Part shown: positions 17,636 to 25,934 of the stretch, in pieces
Position numbering within the stretch: position 1 is the stretch's first letter
Layout: every line of letters begins with the position of its first letter
NCBI GenBank assembly: GCA_051162045.1
Contig: JBISDI010000011.1
From: Anaerozeibacter quisquiliarum
GTDB taxonomy: Bacteria > Bacillota > Clostridia > Christensenellales > Aristaeellaceae
DNA length: 64,000 bases
Reading direction: 5' to 3' (one strand)
Notes under the pieces: generated by a model
The model's input: the letters and a program-made list of their open reading frames with translations, nothing else
Told to the model about the DNA's origin: nothing
Databases searched by the model: none
Translations under genes and position numbers: made by a program

Positions 17636-18904
17636 ATGGACAGAGCGGCGTATGACAACTACATCGCCATCCTCGCAAGCGAACTGATCCCCGCGATGGG
17701 CTGTACCGAGCCCATCGCGGTGGCGCTCGCGGGCGCGAGGGCGGCTTATGTGCTCGGCGGGGTGCCCGATCACATGGACGTGTATTGCAGCGGCAACATC
17801 GTCAAGAACGTCAAGGGCGTGGTGGTGCCCAACTCCGGCGGCCAGATGGGCATCGCGGCGGCGGCGGTGCTGGGCGCGGTGGGCGGCGACTACACATTGG
17901 GGCTCGAGGTGATCGAGGGTGCGGGCCCCGCAGCCATTGAAGAGACGCGCCGGTTGGTCGCCGAAGGCATGTGCGACTGCCACCTGGCCGAAAACGAGGG
18001 CAGCCTGTACATCCGCGTGGAGGCCGCGCGGGGGGCGGATGTTGCGCGCGTTACGATCCGTACGCGCCACAACCAGTTCGACCACATCAGCCTGAACGGG
18101 CAGGTGCTGCTCGAACAAGGCGAGCTGGCGGCCGCGGCCGCGCCGGTGGATAAGGAGCGGCTCAACGTACGCGACATCATCGAGTTCGCCGATCAGCTCG
18201 ATCCGGACGACGTGCGCGGTCTGCTCGACCGCCAGATCGAGTACAACGCCGCCATCTCGGAGGAGGGGCTGAAAAACGCATGGGGCGCGCAGGTGGGGCG
18301 CACGCTGCTGTCGGCGGGCGAGAACTTTGCGAGCCGCGCGGCGGCCAAGGCGGCCGCGGGCAGCGACGCGCGCATGGGCGGCAGCTCGATGCCGGTGGTA
18401 ATCAACTCGGGCAGCGGCAACCAGGGCATCGCGGTCACCATACCGCTCTATGAATACGCGATGGAAAGAAAAGTGCCCCGGGACAGGCTGTACCGGGCGC
18501 TGGCGCTGGCGAACCTGATCTCGATCCACGAGAAGCGCTTCATCGGCAACCTGTCGGCCTACTGCGGCGCGGTCAGCGCGGCCACGGCCTCGGCGGCCGG
18601 CATCGCCTACCTGGACGGCGCGAGCTACGAAGTGATCGGCAACACGATCATCAACTCGATCGGCACGATCGGCGGCATGGTGTGCGACGGCGCGAAGTCC
18701 TCTTGCGCGTCCAAGGTCGCCAGCGCCGTCAGCACCGCGCTCATGGGCTACGATATGGCGAAGGAAGGCCGCGCGCTCAAGGAGGGCGAGGGCCTGGTCG
18801 AGGGCGGCGTCGAGGGCACGATCCGCAACATCGGCCGGCTCGGGTGCGAGGGCATGCGCGCCACCGATGTGGAAATACTCAACATCATGCTGGGCAAACA
18901 CTGA
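17636..18904 (+). CDS. L-cysteine desulfidase / UPF0597 family (CyuA/YhaM type)
   Basis: Fe-S dehydratase-fold enzyme related to L-serine dehydratase alpha; characterised members (CyuA, CdsB) cleave L-cysteine to pyruvate, ammonia and sulfide. 422 residues, full length. Cluster-ligand cysteines are visible: Cys23 in MGCTEPIAVA, YCGAVSAATA, and the pair in VCDGAKSSCASK. SGGQMGIAAAAVLGAVGG and SGSGNQGIAVT are family signatures. ATG at 17636 follows AGGAGAAG; an ATG 4 bases earlier opens only 7 codons. It closes the enzyme block of the Liv/Dha operon. Serine is a possible alternative substrate. Confidence 0.85.
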   Translation: MDRAAYDNYIAILASELIPAMGCTEPIAVALAGARAAYVLGGVPDHMDVYCSGNIVKNVKGVVVPNSGGQMGIAAAAVLGAVGGDYTLGLEVIEGAGPAAIEETRRLVAEGMCDCHLAENEGSLYIRVEAARGADVARVTIRTRHNQFDHISLNGQVLLEQGELAAAAAPVDKERLNVRDIIEFADQLDPDDVRGLLDRQIEYNAAISEEGLKNAWGAQVGRTLLSAGENFASRAAAKAAAGSDARMGGSSMPVVINSGSGNQGIAVTIPLYEYAMERKVPRDRLYRALALANLISIHEKRFIGNLSAYCGAVSAATASAAGIAYLDGASYEVIGNTIINSIGTIGGMVCDGAKSSCASKVASAVSTALMGYDMAKEGRALKEGEGLVEGGVEGTIRNIGRLGCEGMRATDVEILNIMLGKH

Positions 18905-18922
18905 ACGATACGGGGGAATGGA

Positions 18923-19477
18923 ATGGAAGACATCAACAAGCCCACCGGGCTGCGCATCCGCGAGCTGCGCATGCAGCGCCAACTGACGCTCGAGCAGCTC
19001 TCGAAGCTGACGGGTGTCAGCGTGAGCATGCTCAGCGCCATCGAACGCGGCCGCAAGAGTCCCACGCTGACCATTTTGAACAAGATCAACAGCGGAATGA
19101 AGATTTCACTGTCCGAGTTGTTCGCGTCGCCCGAACGCGAGGTGCGCCGGGTCATCCACAAGCGCGAGATGCGACTGCTCCGGTTTAAGAAGGGCTGTCA
19201 ACTGCTGGTGATGCTCGAATATGACCCGGCCAACCGCTTCGAGGTGATTCGCCAGGAACTGGCGCCCCATACCAGTTGGGACAGCGCGCCCCACTTTGGC
19301 AGCAACCTCTGGGAGCATTGTTTTCCGGTTCAAGGCGACCTGGTGATGCAGGTGAAGGATGAGCGCCATCACGTGGCGGAGGGCGAGGTGTTCAGTTTCA
19401 TCCCCGACGTGCCCCACGCCTACATCAACGAGACCGACCGGCCGCTGGTGGTGATGCTTATCAACGCGTACCAGTAG
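18923..19477 (+). CDS. XRE-family regulator with C-terminal cupin domain
   Basis: Transcription factor of 184 residues: helix-turn-helix at about 9-63 (TLEQLSKLTGVSVSMLSAIE) and a cupin sensor domain at about 110-180 (WEHCFPVQGDLVMQV, EGEVFSFIPDVPHAY). This architecture is common for regulators of amino acid and small-molecule catabolism, with the cupin binding the effector. It lies 18 bases after the desulfidase gene with GGGGGAATGGA before the ATG, so it is probably the operon's own regulator. The nearest convergent gene ends 2 bases on. Confidence 0.88.
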   Translation: MEDINKPTGLRIRELRMQRQLTLEQLSKLTGVSVSMLSAIERGRKSPTLTILNKINSGMKISLSELFASPEREVRRVIHKREMRLLRFKKGCQLLVMLEYDPANRFEVIRQELAPHTSWDSAPHFGSNLWEHCFPVQGDLVMQVKDERHHVAEGEVFSFIPDVPHAYINETDRPLVVMLINAYQ

Positions 19478-19479
19478 AC

Positions 19480-20331
19480 CTAATCGAGCGCCAGCGACAG
19501 ATAGCCCGGCGCGTCCATTGGCGCGGGCTCGGGGATGAACCAGCGGATCATGCCGAAGGGGGTCGCTTCGGCGTTCGGCTGGGCGCCTGCGGGCAGACGG
19601 ACGCGGTAAGAAGGAGCGCCTACCGCGCGGTGCAGCAGCGCGAGCGCGGCGGGCACGTCGATGCCGAGGAGCGCCAGCTCGCGCACCAGCACACAATCAT
19701 CCTCGCGCGACCAGGCGGCGACGCCCTCTCCGCCGCCCAATGTCAGGCGAGCAGCCCCGCCGCCCTCGCCCAAGATGCCCAGCGCGTAGTCGACCGCGCG
19801 CTCGTCCCAGCGCGCGTACAGCCCGGCTTGGGCGAAGGCGCGGTCGCGGATGCGCGTGTAGTCGGCGCTTGCGCAGGGCGAGAGCGTCCCCGCATCGGAA
19901 CAGGGCGGCAGCGCACCGGCGTCGGCGTCGACCACGTTCAGCGCAAAGGCGGTGCGGTAGCCGCGCTTCTCATAATAATCAAACAGGCTCTTCGACGCGG
20001 GTACCAGTACGGCCGCGGCTTCGCCGCGCGCGAGGATCAACTCGCCCGCGCGCTCGAGCAATTCGCCGGCGATGCCCCGGCCGCGCCGCTCGGGCGCGGT
20101 GGCCACGGCGTAGATGTAGCGCGCGGGGTAGGCCGCATCATTTTGCATGATCGTCAACGGCAGCATCGTCAGCATCCCGCAGATCCGCTCGTCCTCGGCC
20201 CAGACCAGCATGTCCTCGTCGCGGTGGCGCAGCGCGAAATGAGCATCCACCGCTTGCGCGCTGTCGCCGAACACCCGCGACCACAGCGGTTTAAGCTGCG
20301 CGTAATCCCGGGGCTGCGCCAGGCGGATCAC
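19480..20331 (-). CDS. GNAT-family N-acetyltransferase, two-domain
   Basis: 283 residues. The N-terminal GNAT domain carries the acetyl-CoA loop VATAPERRGRGIAGEL (about 93-108) and ends with FDYYEKRGYRTAF. The C-terminal half resembles the extra domain of Eis-like acetyltransferases. GTG start at 20331 overlaps the upstream stop as GTGA, so it is coupled to the DUF2156 gene. Acceptor unknown. Confidence 0.82.
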   Translation of the reverse strand: MIRLAQPRDYAQLKPLWSRVFGDSAQAVDAHFALRHRDEDMLVWAEDERICGMLTMLPLTIMQNDAAYPARYIYAVATAPERRGRGIAGELLERAGELILARGEAAAVLVPASKSLFDYYEKRGYRTAFALNVVDADAGALPPCSDAGTLSPCASADYTRIRDRAFAQAGLYARWDERAVDYALGILGEGGGAARLTLGGGEGVAAWSREDDCVLVRELALLGIDVPAALALLHRAVGAPSYRVRLPAGAQPNAEATPFGMIRWFIPEPAPMDAPGYLSLALD

Positions 20332-21323
20332 GGGTTCAGGTTGCCCACGAGGATCGCCGTGTATTTCTCGACCAGGTGGTGCGGGTCGTAGGACAGCTTG
20401 GCCTTGCGCAGGCCGGGCGCGCCGGTGTCGTCCTCGCGGTTTACGTAGGTGTAATTCATGCAGTTTTCCAATACGAACTGCTTGTTTATCATCGGGTACG
20501 CGCCCTGCATGTCGGAGAAAGCCTTCTCAAAGTGCACCAAAAAGGTGTCGTCGTTCAGCGGATCGCCGATCGAAAATGCCACGACCTGGCCGCCGGTGCG
20601 GATCAAGCCGCCGGATAGCCTAAGCGCGTCGTAGTTGCGCAGCGCCTGCTCCACGGCGCAGTATTCGTCGCTGAGATCGGCCGCCTGGCGGCGGCTGGCC
20701 TCGACGCACCAAGCCATGTTCATCCGCCGCGTCTCCTCGATGTTGGCGGCCGACAACGGCTCATAGGTCCAATCGGGATGGTTTTCGAGGAAGCGGTTGA
20801 TGTGGTTGCGCTTGGCGGACAGCTTCGAGCCCTTGAGCGTCGCCAGGCGTTCCCGCTCGTAAACGTAGTCGGACCCATCCCGGAAGTCCTCGAACGCGAA
20901 CCGGCCGGGGTAGGCCGCCTCGAGCCAGTCCTTGTCCTTCTTAAGCACCGTATGGAACTTGAGCGGGACGGACGCGGCGCGCGCGTACAGCGCCATGCGC
21001 TCAATCGCCGGCTCAATCGGCCCGCGCCCCGCGGGGAACAGGAACGTCGGATTTTCGGGGTCCGACATCAGCAGCAGCCGGTCGCCGACGCGCGCGATAC
21101 GGTATTTGTAGACGTGCCGCCACACGAAGCAGCTGGTGAAGTTGTATTCGAGCGACCCCCGTTCGCCCATGGCGAACAGCTCGTCCATCCAGGGCTTGTC
21201 GGTCAGCTCGACCTCTTTGTAACGCAATTGGTCGTCGGCGGACAGAACCTCGCCCGTAAGTTGCCTGTCCGCCAATTCGATCTGTTTACAATCTGGCATC
21301 AGATACCCGGAACCTCTTTTCAT
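20328..21323 (-). CDS. DUF2156 domain protein (phosphatidylglycerol-lysyltransferase C-domain-like)
   Basis: 331 residues. Members have a double GNAT fold related to FemX and to the catalytic domain of MprF, which transfer aminoacyl groups from tRNA. Family features are YNFTSCFVWRHVYKY, LKGSKLSAKRNHINRF (the K/R-rich tRNA-facing stretch), FSIGDPLNDDTFLVHFEKA, YPMINKQF and YVNREDDTGAPGLRKAK near the C-terminus. Soluble, no membrane segment. Start at 21323 is not supported by a clear ribosome site; 21299 is an alternative. Its substrate is unknown. Confidence 0.8.
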   Translation of the reverse strand: MKRGSGYLMPDCKQIELADRQLTGEVLSADDQLRYKEVELTDKPWMDELFAMGERGSLEYNFTSCFVWRHVYKYRIARVGDRLLLMSDPENPTFLFPAGRGPIEPAIERMALYARAASVPLKFHTVLKKDKDWLEAAYPGRFAFEDFRDGSDYVYERERLATLKGSKLSAKRNHINRFLENHPDWTYEPLSAANIEETRRMNMAWCVEASRRQAADLSDEYCAVEQALRNYDALRLSGGLIRTGGQVVAFSIGDPLNDDTFLVHFEKAFSDMQGAYPMINKQFVLENCMNYTYVNREDDTGAPGLRKAKLSYDPHHLVEKYTAILVGNLNP

Positions 21324-21329
21324 GGTTTT

Positions 21330-21375
21330 GTTCAGTACCTACCTGAACTATAGCACGTCTTTGTAAAGCACGCAA
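21330..21375 (-). promoter_or_regulatory. Promoter with overlapping operator-like palindrome for the DUF2156/GNAT pair
   Basis: Minus strand TTGCGT (21375-21370), 17 bases, TATAGT (21352-21347). Immediately at the -10/+1 region lies the palindrome GTTCAG-7-CTGAAC (21330-21348), well placed for a repressor to block initiation. No candidate repressor is encoded next to it. Confidence 0.5.
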
Positions 21376-21550
21376 GTCCTACAGTTTTAGAAGAGCGTCG
21401 GGCGTGATGGCCTTGACCGGGAACGGGGCCTCATTCACGGCGGCCAAACTTCGCGGCGGTGAGCTGCATGGCGCATCCTCCCTTCGGCGGCGGTCATTCC
21501 GTATCGCCGCCATATACATGCGTTGGCCGCGACCGTGCGGTTTTCTGGGC

Positions 21551-21579
21551 TTGACGGCGGACGGATCGGGGATTATAAT
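21551..21579 (+). promoter_or_regulatory. Promoter of the TPP-controlled transporter operon
   Basis: TTGACG (21551-21556), 17-base spacer, TATAAT (21574-21579), about 10 bases before the riboswitch. The rest of 21376-21550 has no convincing gene (see findings for a broken 30-codon ORF on the minus strand). Confidence 0.7.
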
Positions 21580-21588
21580 AATGGGGCA

Positions 21589-21698
21589 TACCGGGGAGCT
21601 TGTGTGACAGGCTGAGAGGAAACCAGGGGGCTCATGACGACAGCCCCAAAGGTTTCGACCCGCATTACCTGATTTGGATAATGCCAACGCAGGAAACA
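21589..21698 (+). promoter_or_regulatory. TPP riboswitch (THI element)
   Basis: The conserved THI-box segments occur in order: CGGGGAGCTTG (21592 on), GCTGAGAGG (21611), GACCC (21657), ACCTGATTTGGATAATGCCA (21667) and ACGCAGG (21687). The variable P3 arm is the GGGGGCT/AGCCCC stem at 21626-21648. It binds thiamine pyrophosphate. The terminator at 21713-21746 is the expression platform, so the transporter genes are shut off when TPP is plentiful. Confidence 0.95.
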
Positions 21699-21712
21699 TA
21701 TGACGTTTTTTG

Positions 21713-21746
21713 CCGCGACGGTATGTGCACCGTCGCGGTGTTTTTT
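21713..21746 (+). terminator. Riboswitch expression-platform terminator
   Basis: CCGCGACGGT (21713-21722) pairs perfectly with ACCGTCGCGG (21729-21738) around a 6-base loop, followed by TGTTTTTT. It lies between the TPP aptamer and the first gene, whose start at 21769 is therefore downstream of the switch. Confidence 0.85.
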
Positions 21747-21768
21747 GGGGAAAGGGGGGAGATTGCAC

Positions 21769-22521
21769 GTGAAAAAACTGCTTCCGGCCGGGGTGTGCCT
21801 GGCGCTCGCCGCGCTGTGGGAGGCGCTTGTGCGGCTGATGCGCGTGCCGGCGTACGTGCTGCCGACGCCGTCGGGTATGATTCGGGCGCTGATGGCCGAC
21901 GCATATGCGCTCGCGGGGCACGCCGGGGTGACCGTGGCGGAGGCCGCTTCCGGTATGCTGATTGCGCTGGTGCTGGCGCTGGCGCTGGGCATATTGATGG
22001 ACGCGTTTCCCAGCTTTCGCCAAGCGGTATACCCGATCCTCGTGGTGACGCAGACCGTGCCGATGATCGTGCTGGCCCCGATTCTCATCATCTACCTGGG
22101 GTTCGGACTCGCGCCGAAAATCCTGACCGTCACGCTGATGTGCTTCTTCCCGATCGCCGTCGGCTTCGCGGACGGGATGCGCGGCACAGGCGCGGATTAT
22201 GTGAACCTGGTGCGCTCCTACGGCGCGTCCCGGCTGCAGGTGTATGGGTTGGTGAAGATTCCCTATGCGCTGCCGTCGCTGGTTTCCGGGCTCAAGGTGG
22301 CGGCCACCTACTCGATCACCGGCGCGGTGGTGGGCGAGTGGGTCGCCTCGCAACAGGGGTTGGGGTACTACCTGTTGCGCGTAAAGAACAGCTATGCGCT
22401 GGACAAGATGTTCGCGTGCGTGCTGATTATCGTCGCGCTGTCCATCCTGATGAACGGCGTCGTGGAACTGCTGGGCAGGGCCGCGATGCCACACTTAAGA
22501 AGAAAGAAGGTCTTGTCGTGA
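21769..22521 (+). CDS. Thiamine-precursor ABC transporter permease (ThiX-like, SsuC/TauC family)
   Basis: Membrane permease, 250 residues, BPD_transp_1. The GTG at 21769 is chosen because GGGGGGAG lies 7 bases before it and because earlier in-frame starts fall inside the riboswitch terminator. YVLPTPSGMIRAL and the EAA-loop YGASRLQVYGLVKIPYALP identify the taurine/nitrate/HMP permease family. Under TPP control with an NMT1-type binding protein, so it should import hydroxymethylpyrimidine (HMP) or a thiamine breakdown product. Confidence 0.88.
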   Translation: MKKLLPAGVCLALAALWEALVRLMRVPAYVLPTPSGMIRALMADAYALAGHAGVTVAEAASGMLIALVLALALGILMDAFPSFRQAVYPILVVTQTVPMIVLAPILIIYLGFGLAPKILTVTLMCFFPIAVGFADGMRGTGADYVNLVRSYGASRLQVYGLVKIPYALPSLVSGLKVAATYSITGAVVGEWVASQQGLGYYLLRVKNSYALDKMFACVLIIVALSILMNGVVELLGRAAMPHLRRKKVLS

Positions 22522-23489
22522 AGAAAATTGTTTTGCTTGCCGTGCTGACGCTGGCGCTGTGCGTGCCCGCGCTGGCGCAGGAGGATTTGACCGTCATCCT
22601 CGATTATGTCGCCAACACCAACCACACCGGCCTGTATGTGGCGCTCGATCAGCTCTGGTATAAAGACGAAGGGCTGGACATTCATATCGTCGAGCCGACC
22701 GGGGGCGCGACCGGCACGCTGATCGCCGTGGGTGCGGGTCAGATCGGCATCAGCTATCAGGAGGACGTGACCGTCGCGCGCGCCGCCGAGGAGCCGTTGC
22801 CGATTCGCGCGATCGCCGCGATCATTCAGCACAACACATCGGGCTTTGCCAGCTTTGCGGGCCGGGGCATCGCCTCGCCCAAGGATTTCGAGGGCAAGAC
22901 CTACGCCGGTTGGGGCGGGCCGGGCGAGGAAGCGGTGTTGCGCGCGGTGATGGAGCGCGCAGGCGCGGATTTCAACAAGTTGAATCGGGTCATTTCCGAC
23001 GGCACGGGCTTCGCTGCGCTCAAGGACCGCGCGGATATCATGTGGTTTTACGAGGCCTGGGACAATGTCAAATGCTCTGTCAACGGCTTTCCGATCGACT
23101 ACATGCCGATCAAGGACCTCGATCCCCGGCTCGACTACTATACCCCGGTCGTGATTACCAGCGAGGACATGATTGCGAACCGCCCGGACGCGCTGCGCGC
23201 CTTCCTGCGCGCGACGACGAGGGGTTATGCGTACGCGGCGGCGCATCCGGACGAGGCGGCGAAGATCCTTGCGAAGTACGCGCCCGATTACGACATCGAG
23301 ATGCTCACCCAGTCGCAGCGGTACCTGGCGGACAAGTACATTGACGACGCGCCGCGCTTCGGCGAGATGAAGCAAGGCGTGTGGGACGCATATACCGGGT
23401 TTTGCCTGGAATACGGCGTGATCGCTCGGACGATCGCCGCCGATCAGCTTTTCACCAACGAGTTCCTGCCCGAAGCGCATGAGCCGTAA
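22518..23489 (+). CDS. Thiamine-precursor ABC substrate-binding protein (ThiY/NMT1-like)
   Basis: Exported NMT1/THI5-like receptor, 323 residues. GTG start at 22518 overlaps the permease stop as GTGA. Signal peptide ends ALA-QEDL (about 19-20), no lipobox. VILDYVANTNHTGLYVALDQ is the ThiY/THI5 N-terminal pattern (usual form DWxPNTNHTG), and GAGQIGISYQEDV follows. Known members bind formyl-aminopyrimidine or HMP. Regulation by TPP supports that role. The next gene overlaps by 11 bases. Confidence 0.88.
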   Translation: MKKIVLLAVLTLALCVPALAQEDLTVILDYVANTNHTGLYVALDQLWYKDEGLDIHIVEPTGGATGTLIAVGAGQIGISYQEDVTVARAAEEPLPIRAIAAIIQHNTSGFASFAGRGIASPKDFEGKTYAGWGGPGEEAVLRAVMERAGADFNKLNRVISDGTGFAALKDRADIMWFYEAWDNVKCSVNGFPIDYMPIKDLDPRLDYYTPVVITSEDMIANRPDALRAFLRATTRGYAYAAAHPDEAAKILAKYAPDYDIEMLTQSQRYLADKYIDDAPRFGEMKQGVWDAYTGFCLEYGVIARTIAADQLFTNEFLPEAHEP

Positions 23490-24231
23490 CATACCGAAGG
23501 TCGAATTGCGCGCTGTGTGCTTTCGCTACGAGCGCAAGCCGTTGCTCAAGGATATTTCCTTGCAAGTGGCCGAGGGGGAATTCGTAAGTCTCCTGGGCGC
23601 GTCGGGCTGCGGCAAGTCGACGATCCTGAACCTGCTGGCCGGGTACGTCCGTCCGGACGCGGGCAGAGTGCTGGTGGACGGGCAGCCGATCGACGGCGGC
23701 AGCGGGCGATTGGCCTACATGCCGCAGAACGATTTGCTGTTGCCGTGGAAGAACATCCTCGAAAACACCTGCCTGTACGGCTGGATTCACGGCGACAGCA
23801 AGCGTGCGCGCGAGCGGGCGTCGGCGTTGTTCCCGGCCTTCGGGCTGGCCGGGTACGAGCGCGTCTACCCGAATCAGCTGTCGGGCGGCATGCGCCAGCG
23901 CGCCGCGTTTTTGCGCACCGCGCTCTGCGGCGCGGATGTGTTGCTGCTGGACGAGCCGTTCGGGGCGCTGGACGTGATCTCGCGCGGCGACATGCAGGAT
24001 TGGCTGTCCGCGATGAAGGAGAATCTCAATCGCACCGCGCTCTTGGTGACGCATGATGTGGACGAGGCGATCTATTTGAGCGATCGAATCTACGTGCTGG
24101 GCGGCACGCCTACGCGCGTCGTGCGGGAGGTCGAAGTGCGCGAGCAGGAGCGCACGCGCGATTGGCTGTACGACCAAGGGGCGCTGCGGCGGGCGTTATA
24201 CGCAAGCATCAAGGGGGAAGCCGGGACATGA
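23479..24231 (+). CDS. Thiamine-precursor ABC transporter ATP-binding protein (ThiZ-like)
   Basis: ATPase of 250 residues. Walker A GASGCGKST, YMPQNDLLLPWKNI as Q-loop, signature LSGGMRQRAAFLRT, Walker B LLLDEPFGALDVISR and the H-loop VTHDVDEAIYLSDRI are typical of the nitrate/taurine/HMP ATPase family. It completes the TPP-regulated importer. Its stop overlaps the TatD start as ATGA. Confidence 0.9.
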   Translation: MSRNIPKVELRAVCFRYERKPLLKDISLQVAEGEFVSLLGASGCGKSTILNLLAGYVRPDAGRVLVDGQPIDGGSGRLAYMPQNDLLLPWKNILENTCLYGWIHGDSKRARERASALFPAFGLAGYERVYPNQLSGGMRQRAAFLRTALCGADVLLLDEPFGALDVISRGDMQDWLSAMKENLNRTALLVTHDVDEAIYLSDRIYVLGGTPTRVVREVEVREQERTRDWLYDQGALRRALYASIKGEAGT

Positions 24232-24947
24232 TCGACGCCCACGCCCACTTGGGGGATGAATGGGAAATCGACGCGCGCATTCGCGGCGGCGTGCGCACCC
24301 TTATGTGCGGCACCGATCCGGATTCGGCGCGCTCGGTGCTGGCGGTTTGCGCGCAGCGCAAGCTGTTCACGCCCTGCTGCGCGCTGCATCCATGGAAGGC
24401 GGGGGCATACGCGGCCGAGGATATGCTGCCATGGCTCGATCAATGCCCGGTCGTGGGCGAGACCGGGTTGGATGCCGCTTGGTGCGATACGCCCATGCGC
24501 GCGCAGATCGAGGCGCTGATCTTTAACCTCGACTACGCGCAGCGCACCTTAAAGCCGGTCGTGCTGCACACCAAGGGCGCGGAGCAAGAAGTCGCCCGGA
24601 TCCTCAGGCCCTATACCGTGCGCAAGCTGGTGCACTGGTATTCCTGCGACCGGCCGCCCTTAGGCTTCCTCGAACAGGATTGCTATTTCACGATCGGGCC
24701 GGACGTGCGGACCAACCCCGCCGTGCGCCGTGTGGCCGCGCTCGCGCCGCTGGAGAGGCTGCTGATTGAATCCGACGGCATGGAAGCCGTGCGCTGGGCG
24801 CGAAGCGCCCCCGCGCCCGCCGAGGCGCTGCCGGAGGTGCTCCGCGATGAGGCGCGCGCCATCGCCGAGATCCGCGGCATTGCGGCCGAGGCAGCGGAGG
24901 CCGCGCTCGAGCGCAATTACGACCGTTTCCTGGGCGGCGCGGGATGA
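24228..24947 (+). CDS. TatD-family metal-dependent hydrolase
   Basis: 239 residues. Metal ligands of the TatD/amidohydrolase fold are visible: HAHLG (4-8), Glu in VGETGLD, His in VLHTKG, His in LVHWYS and Asp in LIESDGM. Known relatives are nucleases or D-aminoacyl-tRNA deacylases, but many are uncharacterised. It is the last gene of a TPP-regulated operon with ATGA overlap, so a role in processing an imported thiamine precursor is conceivable; this is inference. 24948-25052 contains only inverted GC-rich segments (CCCGATA/TATCGGG). Confidence 0.85.
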   Translation: MIDAHAHLGDEWEIDARIRGGVRTLMCGTDPDSARSVLAVCAQRKLFTPCCALHPWKAGAYAAEDMLPWLDQCPVVGETGLDAAWCDTPMRAQIEALIFNLDYAQRTLKPVVLHTKGAEQEVARILRPYTVRKLVHWYSCDRPPLGFLEQDCYFTIGPDVRTNPAVRRVAALAPLERLLIESDGMEAVRWARSAPAPAEALPEVLRDEARAIAEIRGIAAEAAEAALERNYDRFLGGAG

Positions 24948-25052
24948 GGCGCAAGCTCATACCCCCGCAAGTCGACGCCCGCTTGGCCCGATAACGGGTA
25001 TTTGCGCGCCGCGACCGTCTATCGGGCGGGCCGCACCTTTAACGGCGTGCGA

Positions 25053-25934
25053 TCACGAAAGTTCCCATAACTTCCGCGTTTTGTCGAACATTTGCCGATA
25101 AAGCCGCGCGCTTTCGCGGCGCGGATGTTTATGATCCAACTGCTTCTGGATGAAACCGTCGTCGTTGTCGATCACATGCGCGCCGACGCGGTCCGTCACC
25201 ATCTTGTAGTATTTTGAGTCCGCGTACCTGCCGCCGGCCGGCGGCATCAAAAAGCGCACCTCCATTTCGGGCAGATCGAGCGCGACCGGCACCAGCGCGT
25301 GGTCAACGACGTATCGGATACTGCCCTGGGCAAGGTCGTCCAGGTATTCGGACGAAAACACCTCGGCGCAAGGGGCGCCGCCGTCCCTGCGCCTGTAGTA
25401 GATCGCGATGCGCACATGCTGATCCAGTTCAATCCAACGGTCGCCTCGAAGCGACCACATCTCCATGCCCGGCGCGTTCAAAAGAAGCGCGGGCAGCAGC
25501 GTATCGTCCGGCCAATCCGTATGTCCCGCGAAGGCGCATTGCCCGAGGCGGGACGCTTGCCTGTCGACCAGCTCAAGCAGATGGTTCTTTGCGACCGCGT
25601 CCTGAAGGGTTTCGAGCCGATCCAGCATGGCCTGTCCGGGATTGTTCCTGGATACGAGCCGCATATTGAGGTCGGTATAGCCTCGCTCCCTCATGGCGTA
25701 CAGATACTCGACGTGATCCGTGAGGACGTACCTGTCGCCCTCCGACAGCGACCTTGACAGGAAGAAGATGAAATCCTCATCTACGATAAACGAATTGCGT
25801 TTCGCGGTATCGCGCACGCGCCGAAACGCGCGCATGAGGAATTGGCCCGGCATCACATGCCAGGGGAAGTTCCAAATCGAGCACGCGGACGTGGCATACA
25901 GCCGCGCCGGCATACACCTGAGCAGATGGTCCAT
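25053..25934 (-). CDS. Unrecognised 293-residue cytoplasmic protein
   Basis: No family recognised. AGGAGGAG stands 7 bases before the ATG at 25934, which starts MDHLLRCMPARLYATSACS. The protein has no signal peptide. A middle segment rich in Arg and aromatic residues (FIVDEDFIFFLSRSLSEGD) precedes YLYAMRERGYTDL. A C-terminal half has MPPAGGRYADSKYYKM and a DNDDGFIQKQLDHKHP stretch. It heads a group of odd minus-strand genes. An in-frame extension upstream to 26213 is repeat DNA and was discarded. Confidence 0.65.
   Translation of the reverse strand: MDHLLRCMPARLYATSACSIWNFPWHVMPGQFLMRAFRRVRDTAKRNSFIVDEDFIFFLSRSLSEGDRYVLTDHVEYLYAMRERGYTDLNMRLVSRNNPGQAMLDRLETLQDAVAKNHLLELVDRQASRLGQCAFAGHTDWPDDTLLPALLLNAPGMEMWSLRGDRWIELDQHVRIAIYYRRRDGGAPCAEVFSSEYLDDLAQGSIRYVVDHALVPVALDLPEMEVRFLMPPAGGRYADSKYYKMVTDRVGAHVIDNDDGFIQKQLDHKHPRRESARLYRQMFDKTRKLWELS

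Noticed and set aside
17632..17655. ATG four bases before the desulfidase start
   Set aside because: Opens a 7-codon frame only; the family start at 17636 fits the ribosome site.
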